Positions 27,472-35,803 of a stretch of 64,000 nucleotides of DNA are shown one piece after another. Position 1 is the stretch's first letter; every line of letters begins with the position of its first letter. The position numbers were made by a program, and so were the translations under genes. The DNA lies in assembly GCA_963710535.1 (NCBI GenBank), contig CAVQAW010000008.1, forward strand, positions 577,225 through 641,224. Reading direction: 5' to 3'. This DNA comes from Pelagihabitans sp963710535. GTDB lineage: Bacteria; Bacteroidota; Bacteroidia; Flavobacteriales; Flavobacteriaceae. The notes beneath the pieces are model-generated. The model had not been told where the DNA came from. It ran no database searches and worked only from the letters and a program-made list of their open reading frames with translations.

Positions 27472-28809
27472 TCAGAATCGATCATCCTCCATATATTGCC
27501 GCATCTTCCTTTCTTGCCATCGTTTGCCCCAGATGGGGTGGTATCCATAAGCCTCCATGCCGTGGGTGAGCAGCCCGAATCCCCAACCAAGGGCAGGGAA
27601 TATTACCCAGAGAAAGTCGGAAGTGTTCAGGTTCACGACCACGAGGATGGGAATCACGATGCAATAGGAAATGAGATTTCCATAAAACCCTTTAATTTCC
27701 TCCACCTTCTTCTTGGCCCTTTCATATCTTTTATCCTCGATAAAATGCTGTTGCGATTCCATGACAGAAACCTCCCGGGTCAACATGGGAAGCTGCACAC
27801 TGAATTCGGAGGCCGTTTTGAGAATCTGCACCTTTTTGTCGGTCAATATGCCGTAACGTTGTCGAATGTTCTGTAACCCCACACCACTACTTTTTTTGAC
27901 GACCTGTTTTTCCTGAAGGTTGTTTTTCACCACCAGTACGCCATCCTGTTCGAATACCTCGATATGAAGGGGTTTTTGCTTGGTGACAATATTGTGTTTC
28001 ACCGCATTTTCCAACAACAATTGAAGGGATAAGGGTACGATTTTCGCGTCAGGATTGCTGCTTTTATCGGGAATCTCAAATATGATACTGTCCTCAAACC
28101 GCATCTTCAACAATCGCACGTAGGTCCTGGCAAATTCAAATTCCTCATCTACGGAAACCAGATCCTTGTTTTTTTGTTCGAGCACATATCGGTATACCTT
28201 GGAAAGGGAAGTGGTGAATTTTTGGGCTTGTCGGGGGTCTTCTTCTATGAGGCTGGTCAAAACGTTCAAACTGTTAAAAAGAAAATGGGGATCCAATTGG
28301 TTTTTCAGGGCGTCGAATTTCGCAGAGGCCGTGCCCGCGATGATTTTTTGTTCCTTGACCTTGTTCTCTTGAAGATGTTTATAGTACCAAATCCCATAAA
28401 AAATCAAGGATACGGTTATCGCAATGATCAGGGAACTCGTATAATAATTTGCCTGTTCATTGCTCAAAAAGGCCTGCACCGATCGATCATAAACGAAAAC
28501 AAACAAGATAAACCGGGAAAGGAATATGCCCAAGACCGAAAAAACAACGTTTCCTGAAATACCGATAAAAAAACGTTTGGCCGTAAAAAGATCTTGTCGA
28601 TACCGGATCAAGAGATATTGGATCCAATAGGCATTTACGAAATAGAGGATCATCGAGAAAATCATGTTCTCGTAATACTCCCGCCATGCTATGGAAAGGT
28701 CGAAACCGCCTTGGAACTCTCCCATGAAATATAAGATGGCGATCACCACAAAATAAATCAAGGTGCCGATGACTACGGCCCTGATCAGATGTCTTTTAAA
28801 ATTTTGCAT
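27472..28809 (-). CDS. LytS-type sensor histidine kinase fused to a C-terminal 2TM domain
   Basis: A 445-residue membrane kinase. Four N-terminal membrane helices (about 8-30, 45-70, 78-107, 122-145) lead to a His_kinase domain with the phospho-acceptor in QLDPHFLFNSLN and a small ATPase domain (LLENAVKHNI, SGVGLQNIRQRYG). After the ATPase, residues about 355-445 form an extra 2TM domain (KKKVEEIKGFYGNLISY ... RWQERKMRQYMED), so the protein ends back in the membrane. It is preceded by a TPR protein gene (6-base gap) and followed by three free-standing 2TM genes and a LytTR regulator, its likely phosphorylation target. Confidence 0.92.
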   Translation of the reverse strand: MQNFKRHLIRAVVIGTLIYFVVIAILYFMGEFQGGFDLSIAWREYYENMIFSMILYFVNAYWIQYLLIRYRQDLFTAKRFFIGISGNVVFSVLGIFLSRFILFVFVYDRSVQAFLSNEQANYYTSSLIIAITVSLIFYGIWYYKHLQENKVKEQKIIAGTASAKFDALKNQLDPHFLFNSLNVLTSLIEEDPRQAQKFTTSLSKVYRYVLEQKNKDLVSVDEEFEFARTYVRLLKMRFEDSIIFEIPDKSSNPDAKIVPLSLQLLLENAVKHNIVTKQKPLHIEVFEQDGVLVVKNNLQEKQVVKKSSGVGLQNIRQRYGILTDKKVQILKTASEFSVQLPMLTREVSVMESQQHFIEDKRYERAKKKVEEIKGFYGNLISYCIVIPILVVVNLNTSDFLWVIFPALGWGFGLLTHGMEAYGYHPIWGKRWQERKMRQYMEDDRF

Positions 28810-28815
28810 GCAGTG

Positions 28816-29442
28816 CTATTGGTTTCCGCAGTTTTGCAGGGCAGCTTCGGCCCTTTCCTTTCCCCAGTTCGGATGAAAGGGACGCTCTGGTTTAAAGTTA
28901 GCAAAAAGTTGTAAAGCATGCTCCAAATCTTTGCAATAGGGTGTGGTATCCTGTCCGAAATATTGGGCCGAGCCCATGTCCCATGAGGCTTTGGAATAGA
29001 CCACCCTCGGGTTGTCGGGTGCCAGTTTCAGTGCCTTTTGGTAAAGGGCGACGACCTTTCCCGAATAGTTCATGCCATAGGTGGCCCCATCAAAGGCGAC
29101 CCAGGCCGTATAGATCATGGCCTGCTGCACGAGTATTTCTGCTTCGTCAGGGGCGATGGCCAGGGCGATATCGACGTATTCTTGTGCTTTATCCAGTTTT
29201 TGGGTCAGTTTTTCCTTATCGGTTTCCCCAAAAGCGCCGATGGTATTGATTTGTGCCACATAATAAAAGGGAAGCCAATTGTCTTGCTCCACCGAGGAGA
29301 TGCGCTCAAACAAATTCGCTGCTTCAATGGTATTGCCTTCTCCCCATAAAGCAAATGCCTTCTGCATTCCTTTGGTATAGGAGTCCTGCGCAGCTGTAAA
29401 CGTAAAGCATAGTAAAAGGGATACTTGGAAAAGGATTTTCAT
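28816..29442 (-). CDS. Secreted TPR-like protein
   Basis: A 208-residue protein with a signal peptide (FTFTAAQDS) and helical TPR-like repeats, for example WLPFYYVAQINTIGAF, ALAIAPDEAEILVQQAMIY and ALKLAPDNPRVVYSKASW. It is the first gene of the kinase/2TM/LytTR operon and could present a periplasmic signal to the kinase, though that is inferred only from its position. Confidence 0.82.
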   Translation of the reverse strand: MKILFQVSLLLCFTFTAAQDSYTKGMQKAFALWGEGNTIEAANLFERISSVEQDNWLPFYYVAQINTIGAFGETDKEKLTQKLDKAQEYVDIALAIAPDEAEILVQQAMIYTAWVAFDGATYGMNYSGKVVALYQKALKLAPDNPRVVYSKASWDMGSAQYFGQDTTPYCKDLEHALQLFANFKPERPFHPNWGKERAEAALQNCGNQ

Positions 29443-29606
29443 GATATTTTGACTTTAAGGTTGATGCGCCAAAACTATGGCATCATCCTCGGCCCTTAAA
29501 AAGTCTTCAACCGAAGTGTCGATTTTCCCGGATGGATCGTCAAGAAATCTGTGGTTTCACTTCAATAAGCCATGATGAAAAGAAACCCCTTTCCCAAGTT
29601 CATCGA

Positions 29607-30734
29607 TCATGACAGGGTAAATTCGGGTAGTTTGAGCAGGGCACCGCCTTGCAGGGCCGATTCATGAGCCAGTATGCCCACACAGGTGATATTGGCCGAT
29701 TGTTTGGCATTGGGATAGGGCGATTGCTTTTTGATCAGTGCATCGACAAAGGCATGCACCAAATGGGGATGAGACCCCCCATGGCCCCCGCCCTGGGTGA
29801 AAGAAAGGTGTTGGTGTTCTTCCGAATCATAAACGCCCTTGGTGGTGAAATGCTGTATTTCTTTGGGCAAAAGCTTAGCAAAATCGGGACATTCCACTTC
29901 CTCGGGAATTTCAGGTTCTGGTTTTTTGGCGGTATGCATGACCAACGGACGGCCCTCGATCAAAGGCCATTCCACCGATTTTTTTGATCCATAGACCTCA
30001 AAACTTTCACGGTACTGCCGAGCCACATCAAACAGCGATCGGTACACCTGGGCACCCAGATCGGAATTGCGGAATTTGATATGGGTGGTCTCCACCGCAA
30101 ACGGGGAGTTGTAATGTGCGATAAGCTCTTTTCTAATGGTTCCGGATCCAAAACAGGAAACGTATTCGGCTTCCCCTCGGGTAAGGCCCAGAACGGGCCC
30201 CACACAATGTGTGGCGTAGTGCATCGGTGGCAATCCGGGCCAATAATTGGGCCACCCGTCCATATCTTGCTGGTGGCTCGCCTTTAAAAACTGTATTTTG
30301 CCCAGTTCCCCCTTTTCATAGAGTTCTTTCATGAACAGAAACTCCCGGGCATAGACCACGGTCTCCATCATCATATAGGTTAGACCGGTTTCTTCGGTCA
30401 GCTTTACGATTTCGGCACACTCGGCCACCGTGGTGGCCATGGGCACAGTACAGGCTACATGTTTGCCCGCCTTTAGGGCAAGGATCGATTGCCTTCCGTG
30501 GTCCGGAATGGGCGTGTTGATATGTACCGCATCGATTTCCGGATCTTCGAGAAGCGATTCAAACGAGGTATAGCGTTTTTCGATCTTAAAAGCATCGGCC
30601 AACGCATTCAGCTTGGACACATTGCGCTGTGATATGGCCACAAGCCGGGCATTTGGATGTTTCTGGTAAATAGGGATGAATTCGGCACCAAAGCCCAATC
30701 CCACAATGGCAATCCTTATTTTTTGTGCTGTCAT
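29607..30734 (-). CDS. Gfo/Idh/MocA family oxidoreductase
   Basis: A 375-residue NAD(P)-dependent sugar or inositol dehydrogenase. The N-terminal Rossmann fold has IAIVGLGFGAEFIP and the family EKP-like position is replaced by GKHVACTVPMATT. The C-terminal half has the dimerising beta-sheet (TTHIKFRNSDLGAQVYRSLF) and a conserved GHGGSHPHLVHAF histidine stretch. The last steps of the operon are therefore NAD-linked oxidation of a sugar derivative. It starts 9 bases after the isomerase gene. Confidence 0.9.
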   Translation of the reverse strand: MTAQKIRIAIVGLGFGAEFIPIYQKHPNARLVAISQRNVSKLNALADAFKIEKRYTSFESLLEDPEIDAVHINTPIPDHGRQSILALKAGKHVACTVPMATTVAECAEIVKLTEETGLTYMMMETVVYAREFLFMKELYEKGELGKIQFLKASHQQDMDGWPNYWPGLPPMHYATHCVGPVLGLTRGEAEYVSCFGSGTIRKELIAHYNSPFAVETTHIKFRNSDLGAQVYRSLFDVARQYRESFEVYGSKKSVEWPLIEGRPLVMHTAKKPEPEIPEEVECPDFAKLLPKEIQHFTTKGVYDSEEHQHLSFTQGGGHGGSHPHLVHAFVDALIKKQSPYPNAKQSANITCVGILAHESALQGGALLKLPEFTLS

Positions 30735-30743
30735 TTTTTCTGT

Positions 30744-31604
30744 TTAGGTATGGAATGTGTTCTTCAAAAATTTCAGTCCTTCGGTGGCAAATTCATCCTG
30801 GCTGTTGGCCAAATTCTTCCAAATGCACACCGCTGCGGCCAACTCCTTGATTTCAGGGGTAAAGCTTTCAATGATAATGGCGCCTTTGTAGTCGATCGCC
30901 GCAAGTCCGCTTTGAAAATCCTTCCAGGGGGTCAGGCCTGTCCCGGGAATGCCCCTGTGATTTTCCGACACCTGCACATGGATCAATCTGTTTCCCACGG
31001 TTCGAATGGCCTCCGCAATATTTTGCTCCTCAATGGTCATATGGAACCCATCCAACAGCACCGCTGCGGCGGGATGGTTGATATCTGTCACCAATCGCAT
31101 CACGTCTTCCGCAGTATTGACCAAATCCGATTCGAACCTGTTCAAGGGCTCAATGGCAATGGAAAGGCCATGTTGCTGGGCCATTTTGCAAACTTTCCCC
31201 AAATTCTTGACGGCCCTTTCCCATTCGATCTTTCGCTGTTCGCCGGGGACCATTCTCGCCTTGCCCACGGCCGAATACATGGGTCCCGCCAAAAATTTGG
31301 ACTCCCAGATCGTGCAAAATCCGAAACATTTTTCGATATATGCGAAGCAATTCCCATGAACTGCGGTATCGTCATGTGTCAAATCCTTGGTATCGCCAAA
31401 AACACCGCATACCACGGCCTGCAGATCATTTTCGATCAGTGCGGCCTTAACGGCATGGGGATCGATCAGGTCAGGGTCTTCCACCGGTATTTCAACCAGA
31501 TCGAACCCCATGGCCCTGATTTTTGGAAACAAGGCAACGGAGGCCGTGGAAAAGGGCGATTGCCATAACCAAGTACTTACCCCAAATTGCGTTTTGTTCG
31601 TCAT
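30744..31604 (-). CDS. Sugar phosphate isomerase/epimerase (xylose-isomerase-like TIM barrel)
   Basis: A 286-residue AP-endonuclease-2-like TIM barrel. Metal-binding acidic residues are visible in SIAIEPLNRFESDL, VLLDGFHMTIEE and IIIESFTPE, with His in HVQVSENHRG. This matches D-tagatose/D-psicose 3-epimerase-like and IolE/IolI-type enzymes. It sits in the middle of the minus-strand sugar operon, 28 bases after the ThuA-cupredoxin gene, and should interconvert the oxidised sugar product. The exact sugar is unknown. Confidence 0.9.
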   Translation of the reverse strand: MTNKTQFGVSTWLWQSPFSTASVALFPKIRAMGFDLVEIPVEDPDLIDPHAVKAALIENDLQAVVCGVFGDTKDLTHDDTAVHGNCFAYIEKCFGFCTIWESKFLAGPMYSAVGKARMVPGEQRKIEWERAVKNLGKVCKMAQQHGLSIAIEPLNRFESDLVNTAEDVMRLVTDINHPAAAVLLDGFHMTIEEQNIAEAIRTVGNRLIHVQVSENHRGIPGTGLTPWKDFQSGLAAIDYKGAIIIESFTPEIKELAAAVCIWKNLANSQDEFATEGLKFLKNTFHT

Positions 31605-31632
31605 ACTATGCTGCTTTTGTTACCCCTAAGTA

Positions 31633-34600
31633 TTAAAGCGCGGTCCCGACCACTTTCATCGTTCCCTGCATGATGCGCCAATGTCCTGGAAAAGTACAGA
31701 TATAGGGATAGATGCCCGGCTCGCTGGGGGCTGTGAACCGCAATACCACTTTTTCCTCCGGATTGATGATGGCGGTTGCGAACAAGACTTCCGGTAGCTC
31801 CGGAATATAGTCCATTTCAGCCCCTTTGGGATCCGCCGCCAAAACATCGGCGGCCGCGCCTACTTTCTCTTTGGCCCCTTTGGCGACGATGACCAGGTTG
31901 TGTTGCATAAAATCGGTATTCTCGAAAATAAGTTCCACCGGTTTACCGGCCTCTACCACAAACTCGGTGATATCGTATTTCATTTCATTTTTCAAGGTCT
32001 TGATGTTGATCACTACCGCGCCTTCGACCATCGCTCCAAGGTCGCCTTCGTTATTTCCCAATTGGGTGATGTATTGGTCGACAAATGTTTCGGCCAAGAG
32101 ATGCCCGTTCAACATCCCTTTTTGGCTATCGACCACCGCCCCCGTACCAGGCTTATAATTGCGATGTTCCTTAAGAAATGCGCCAATAAAGCCATTGACA
32201 TTTTTCGAGGCGGCCAAATACAGTGCCTGTGAGAGCCATTTGTCCTCTTGAACCTGCCGTTCCTTGCTCAGATCATAGAGAATTTCACCCAATTTCCCTG
32301 AAGCATTCCGTTGAGAAAAATAAAGCAGGGCGGCCAATCGAACACCGGGTTCCGGATCGTGCAATACCTGCGAAAGCAAAATCGCTTCGTCTGTTTTGTC
32401 ATTTTTGGGAAGGATCTGGATGGCCGCTTTGCGAACGGGGGCAGCGCCATGGAACAGTGCCCCTGTGACCACGGCTTCCGTCTCATTGCCCGGCACAACC
32501 AAGCCGAGGCCCTCCAAGGTCCATAATGCGTGCAAAGCTCCTGTATTCATTCCCTCGCCATCCACTGAAGGATCATTGGCCATACCATATAATTCGGTCG
32601 CCAACGTCTTGTCGCCGTTCTCGACCAACAACCGTTGTGCCGTCATGCGCCAAAACAGGTTGTCGTGCTGGAGCGCCTCCACCAAGGCTCGGGGCTCATC
32701 TTTGTCCAAGACCATCACCGTATCCTTCGCCATTGATTTGGGGACTACCCGCCAGATACGGCCTCTGGCCTTGTCCCTCAAAGGATTTTCATAGGCGTTC
32801 CCTGGCCCGTTCTGGGCATCGTAACCGCCCCTTTCCACACTGGGCGTAGGATTGTGCTGCACGATAAAATTGTACCAATCCAATACCCAAACGGCACCAT
32901 CCGGGCCCACCTTGGCCTCCACCGGAGAAACCCATTCATCCGAACTGGCCAACAGGTTGCCCCCATCGGCTTCCAAATAGCCGGCACCATCTTCCTTGAT
33001 TTTTGCGATGTGCACCACCCCGCCCGTAGGTTCGCAGACAAAGGCGACCTTGTTCCAGTAATGGTCCGGAAATGCCCGTGCCGTGTAGAAATGATGCCCG
33101 GCTGCTGCCGTGAATCCCCCAAATACATCCACCTGCCGTACATTGGCCGTGATGGGCTGCATGGCATAATGTCCGTCGATTTTGGCGCTGCCCTGTATCG
33201 AAACGCCCTCGATATCCTTAAAATTTCGGTTCGGAATGCCCATAAACACACTATGGGTATTATTGGCCGTGGAGGCAAAAACCGAATTGTCTTCAGTGAT
33301 GCCCAAGCCCCAGGTATTGTTGCTGGTATTGGTGAGAAATTCGAAATCGGAAAGGTCTTGATCGAACCGGTACAGTCCCTGTCTGAATTCGTGTTCGGCA
33401 CCGAAAATCGACCCTTTAAAACCAGAATAGCCCACCACGCCATATATTTTGTTATCGATACCGTTTTGCAGGTTGGAAGGGCCAGCATGGGTGTCGAAAA
33501 CGCCCCAACCATCGATGATCACTTCCTTGATATCGGCCTTGTCATCGCCGTTGGTATCTTTTAGAAAGAGGAAATAAGGGGCCTGGGAAACGATGATGCC
33601 CCCGTTTGAAAAGGCAAAACTGGTGGGAATATTGAGCTTGTCGGCGAAGATCGTGAACTTGTCGGCCTTGCCATCCCCATCGGTATCCTCGCAGATTTTG
33701 ATCCGGTCATCGCCGGTACTCTTGTCCTCGAATACGGTATTGGGATAATCTATCGTTTCAATGATCCAGAGCCTTCCCCTCTCATCCCAGTTCATGGCAA
33801 TCGGTTTTGTGATGTCCGGTTCGGAGGCGAAAAGTTCCAAATCAAAACCGGCAGGAACCTGCATCAGTTTTTTGGAATCTTCCGGCGATAATGGCATTTG
33901 ATATTTGGGCGCCGGATCTCGTTTTTCATAATTTGGAATATTGGGCCTTTCCTCATAGGTCAGTTTTGGAATATCCTTTGAAAACGCTTCCCAGTTTTGC
34001 TTCACCCTGGGATCGACCGCCCAAAGAATACCTTCCTTGATCAAGTTTTTGAAACCTGGCTGGTTCCAGGTACGTTCGTCATGCCCGTAGGCGGTATAGA
34101 AAACCTTGCCCTTGCCATATTCCTTCACCCAGGTCCAGGGTTCATGGTGGTCCCCTTCAACGCGTTCCATCAATACCGTGATGTCATCGGCCATTTGATG
34201 ATGTACATAGGTTTCGTCCCAAGTGGAGAATTCTTCTACTTGCTGCATTGCCGGGTGCGATTTGTCGACGATGTTGGCCTTGAAGGTGGCGGTATCATGA
34301 CTGGCAAATTGTGCCCCGACCAGATCGATGTATTCCGGGGCGTTCTTAAAACAGAAACTCGCGGAATGTATGGGAATGAAGGCATGCCCCTCCGAAACAT
34401 AATCCAACAAAGCCCTTTTCTGATCGGGGGCGATGCTTTCATGATTGGCATAGACGATCAGGCCGTCGTAAAGATCTAAATTGGCCTTGTTCAGATCGGT
34501 CAATGCCTCGGTATAGGTAACATTGATCCCACTTTGGGTCAGGGCGGTCGCGAGAATCGGCATATAGGCCCTGGCGTTGTGGTGTTCCTGTGCATGACCC

Positions 34601-34722
34601 AAAAAAAGAAGTTCAATTCTGCGCGGCGAATCATCGGCCAATTGTTTTTCGACGGAATTACAACCGATCAAGAATCCCATGAACATCAGCAATGCAAAAA
34701 ATCTAATAAAATTGGCTTTCAT
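31633..34722 (-). CDS. ThuA / membrane-bound dehydrogenase propeller / cupredoxin lipoprotein
   Basis: A 1029-residue lipoprotein from the ATG at 34722 (FLIGCNS lipobox); the frame reaches 34770 without signal character. Domains in order: ThuA (about 35-250, with IPIHSASFCF and FYTAYGHDERTW), a PVC-type membrane-bound dehydrogenase propeller (about 290-700, with NWDERGRLWIIETIDYPN), HEAT-like helical repeats (about 710-880), and a C-terminal azurin/plastocyanin-like domain (about 905-1025). Type 1 copper ligands are visible: His in FMQHNLV, Cys in YICTFPGHW, His in the same motif and Met in RIMQGTM. No CxxCH is present, so copper replaces the usual haem domain. It starts the sugar operon and is divergent from an AraC gene. 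Confidence 0.9.
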   Translation of the reverse strand: MKANFIRFFALLMFMGFLIGCNSVEKQLADDSPRRIELLFLGHAQEHHNARAYMPILATALTQSGINVTYTEALTDLNKANLDLYDGLIVYANHESIAPDQKRALLDYVSEGHAFIPIHSASFCFKNAPEYIDLVGAQFASHDTATFKANIVDKSHPAMQQVEEFSTWDETYVHHQMADDITVLMERVEGDHHEPWTWVKEYGKGKVFYTAYGHDERTWNQPGFKNLIKEGILWAVDPRVKQNWEAFSKDIPKLTYEERPNIPNYEKRDPAPKYQMPLSPEDSKKLMQVPAGFDLELFASEPDITKPIAMNWDERGRLWIIETIDYPNTVFEDKSTGDDRIKICEDTDGDGKADKFTIFADKLNIPTSFAFSNGGIIVSQAPYFLFLKDTNGDDKADIKEVIIDGWGVFDTHAGPSNLQNGIDNKIYGVVGYSGFKGSIFGAEHEFRQGLYRFDQDLSDFEFLTNTSNNTWGLGITEDNSVFASTANNTHSVFMGIPNRNFKDIEGVSIQGSAKIDGHYAMQPITANVRQVDVFGGFTAAAGHHFYTARAFPDHYWNKVAFVCEPTGGVVHIAKIKEDGAGYLEADGGNLLASSDEWVSPVEAKVGPDGAVWVLDWYNFIVQHNPTPSVERGGYDAQNGPGNAYENPLRDKARGRIWRVVPKSMAKDTVMVLDKDEPRALVEALQHDNLFWRMTAQRLLVENGDKTLATELYGMANDPSVDGEGMNTGALHALWTLEGLGLVVPGNETEAVVTGALFHGAAPVRKAAIQILPKNDKTDEAILLSQVLHDPEPGVRLAALLYFSQRNASGKLGEILYDLSKERQVQEDKWLSQALYLAASKNVNGFIGAFLKEHRNYKPGTGAVVDSQKGMLNGHLLAETFVDQYITQLGNNEGDLGAMVEGAVVINIKTLKNEMKYDITEFVVEAGKPVELIFENTDFMQHNLVIVAKGAKEKVGAAADVLAADPKGAEMDYIPELPEVLFATAIINPEEKVVLRFTAPSEPGIYPYICTFPGHWRIMQGTMKVVGTAL

Positions 34723-34769
34723 AATAAGGGTGTAAATGTGGTAATCAATTTTAGTCAATTCTTGGAACA

Positions 34770-34836
34770 TAAACGTACTTTCATTTATCGCATACTGATA
34801 TTATTATATCATAAAATATATTTTTATTTAACTTTA
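34770..34836. promoter_or_regulatory. Divergent control region between the sugar operon and the AraC gene
   Basis: A plus-strand TAACTTTA (34829-34836) and a minus-strand TACGTTTA (34777-34770), each 7 of 8 to TAnnTTTG, face away from each other. Between them lies an AT-rich palindrome TGATAT-TATT-ATATCA (34796-34811), a possible operator. Confidence 0.4.
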
Positions 34837-34905
34837 GGGATAAATTAATGCATTTATTAGGAAGCCTGGTAGTCGATCCCAAGTTTTTCAAAACAACCGC
34901 GAACC

Positions 34906-35772
34906 TTGAAATCAGCCCTACAAAAATCACCAATTCCGCTATCCCGTGCCTATGTGGCAAAAGTGTTGGATCAGGCCATATTCGATCCAAACTGGCATTT
35001 TCATTCAGAATATCAGTTATTTCTTGTGCTTAAAGGAAGTGGCACCCGATTTATAGGCGACAACATCAAGCCTTTCAAGGCTGGCGATATTACGTTCACC
35101 GGTCCCAATTTGCCACATCTATGGAGAAGCGACCATGAACCCGGGACCATTGAAAATCATACCGCCACAGGAATCGTGGTCTATTTTCATGAAGATATCA
35201 TAGGGGACCATTTACTACATAGGGAGGAGGCCATCCGCTTAAAGCAACTTTTTAAAATGAGCCTTCGCGGGGTCGATGTTTTTGGAAAAACCGCCCAAAC
35301 CCTTCAGAAAATGTTCCTCAACCTCATCGCGCTGGAAGGCTTTGATGCGATTATTGAACTGATGAAGATCCTGAACTGCATTTCAAAGTCGAATGAATTG
35401 CAGCTGCTTGCCAGTCCGGGATATACCAATTCGTTGAAGGAGGGCGATACCGATCGCATGAACAGGGTATATGCCCATGTCATGAAAAATTTTCAGAAAA
35501 AGATAGCCATTTCACAAATGGCGGAACTTACCAATTTGACCCCAACTTCGTTCAGCCGTTATTTCAAGGCCCATGCCAACAAAACCTTCACCGAATTCGT
35601 GACCGAAATCCGAATCGGCCATGCCTGCAAGCTCCTCATAGAAAACAAAATGGAGATTTCCCAAAGCTGCTACGAAAGCGGTTTTCATACCCTATCGAAC
35701 TTTAACCGACATTTCAAACGGATCACGAAGAGAACGCCCCTGCTTTATAAAAGGGAGTATACGAACCATTAG
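34906..35772 (+). CDS. AraC-family transcriptional regulator
   Basis: A 288-residue regulator with an N-terminal cupin-like sensor (about 15-160; WHFHSEYQLFLVLKGSGTRF and a PNLPHLWRS turn) and a C-terminal pair of helix-turn-helix motifs (about 190-285; KIAISQMAELTNLTPTSFSR and ISQSCYESGFHTLSNFNRHF). The only start in a good position is TTG at 34906: an in-frame stop is at 34870 and no ATG or GTG lies between. It is divergent from the ThuA-cupredoxin operon and probably controls it in response to a sugar. Confidence 0.88.
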   Translation: MKSALQKSPIPLSRAYVAKVLDQAIFDPNWHFHSEYQLFLVLKGSGTRFIGDNIKPFKAGDITFTGPNLPHLWRSDHEPGTIENHTATGIVVYFHEDIIGDHLLHREEAIRLKQLFKMSLRGVDVFGKTAQTLQKMFLNLIALEGFDAIIELMKILNCISKSNELQLLASPGYTNSLKEGDTDRMNRVYAHVMKNFQKKIAISQMAELTNLTPTSFSRYFKAHANKTFTEFVTEIRIGHACKLLIENKMEISQSCYESGFHTLSNFNRHFKRITKRTPLLYKREYTNH

Positions 35773-35791
35773 TTTATTGATCCAATTGCCC

Positions 35792-35799
35792 TAATTTTG
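35792..35799 (+). promoter_or_regulatory. Perfect TAnnTTTG -7 element just before the FAD-protein gene
   Basis: TAATTTTG ends only four bases before the ATG at 35804. A start site about 5-7 bases downstream would give a leaderless or nearly leaderless mRNA. Confidence 0.5.
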
Positions 35800-35803
35800 C
35801 ACG

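Noticed and set aside
30657..31568. A 303-codon plus-strand frame over the isomerase and oxidoreductase genes
   Set aside because: Antisense shadow of two clear enzymes; composition is unlike a protein and there is no plausible domain.
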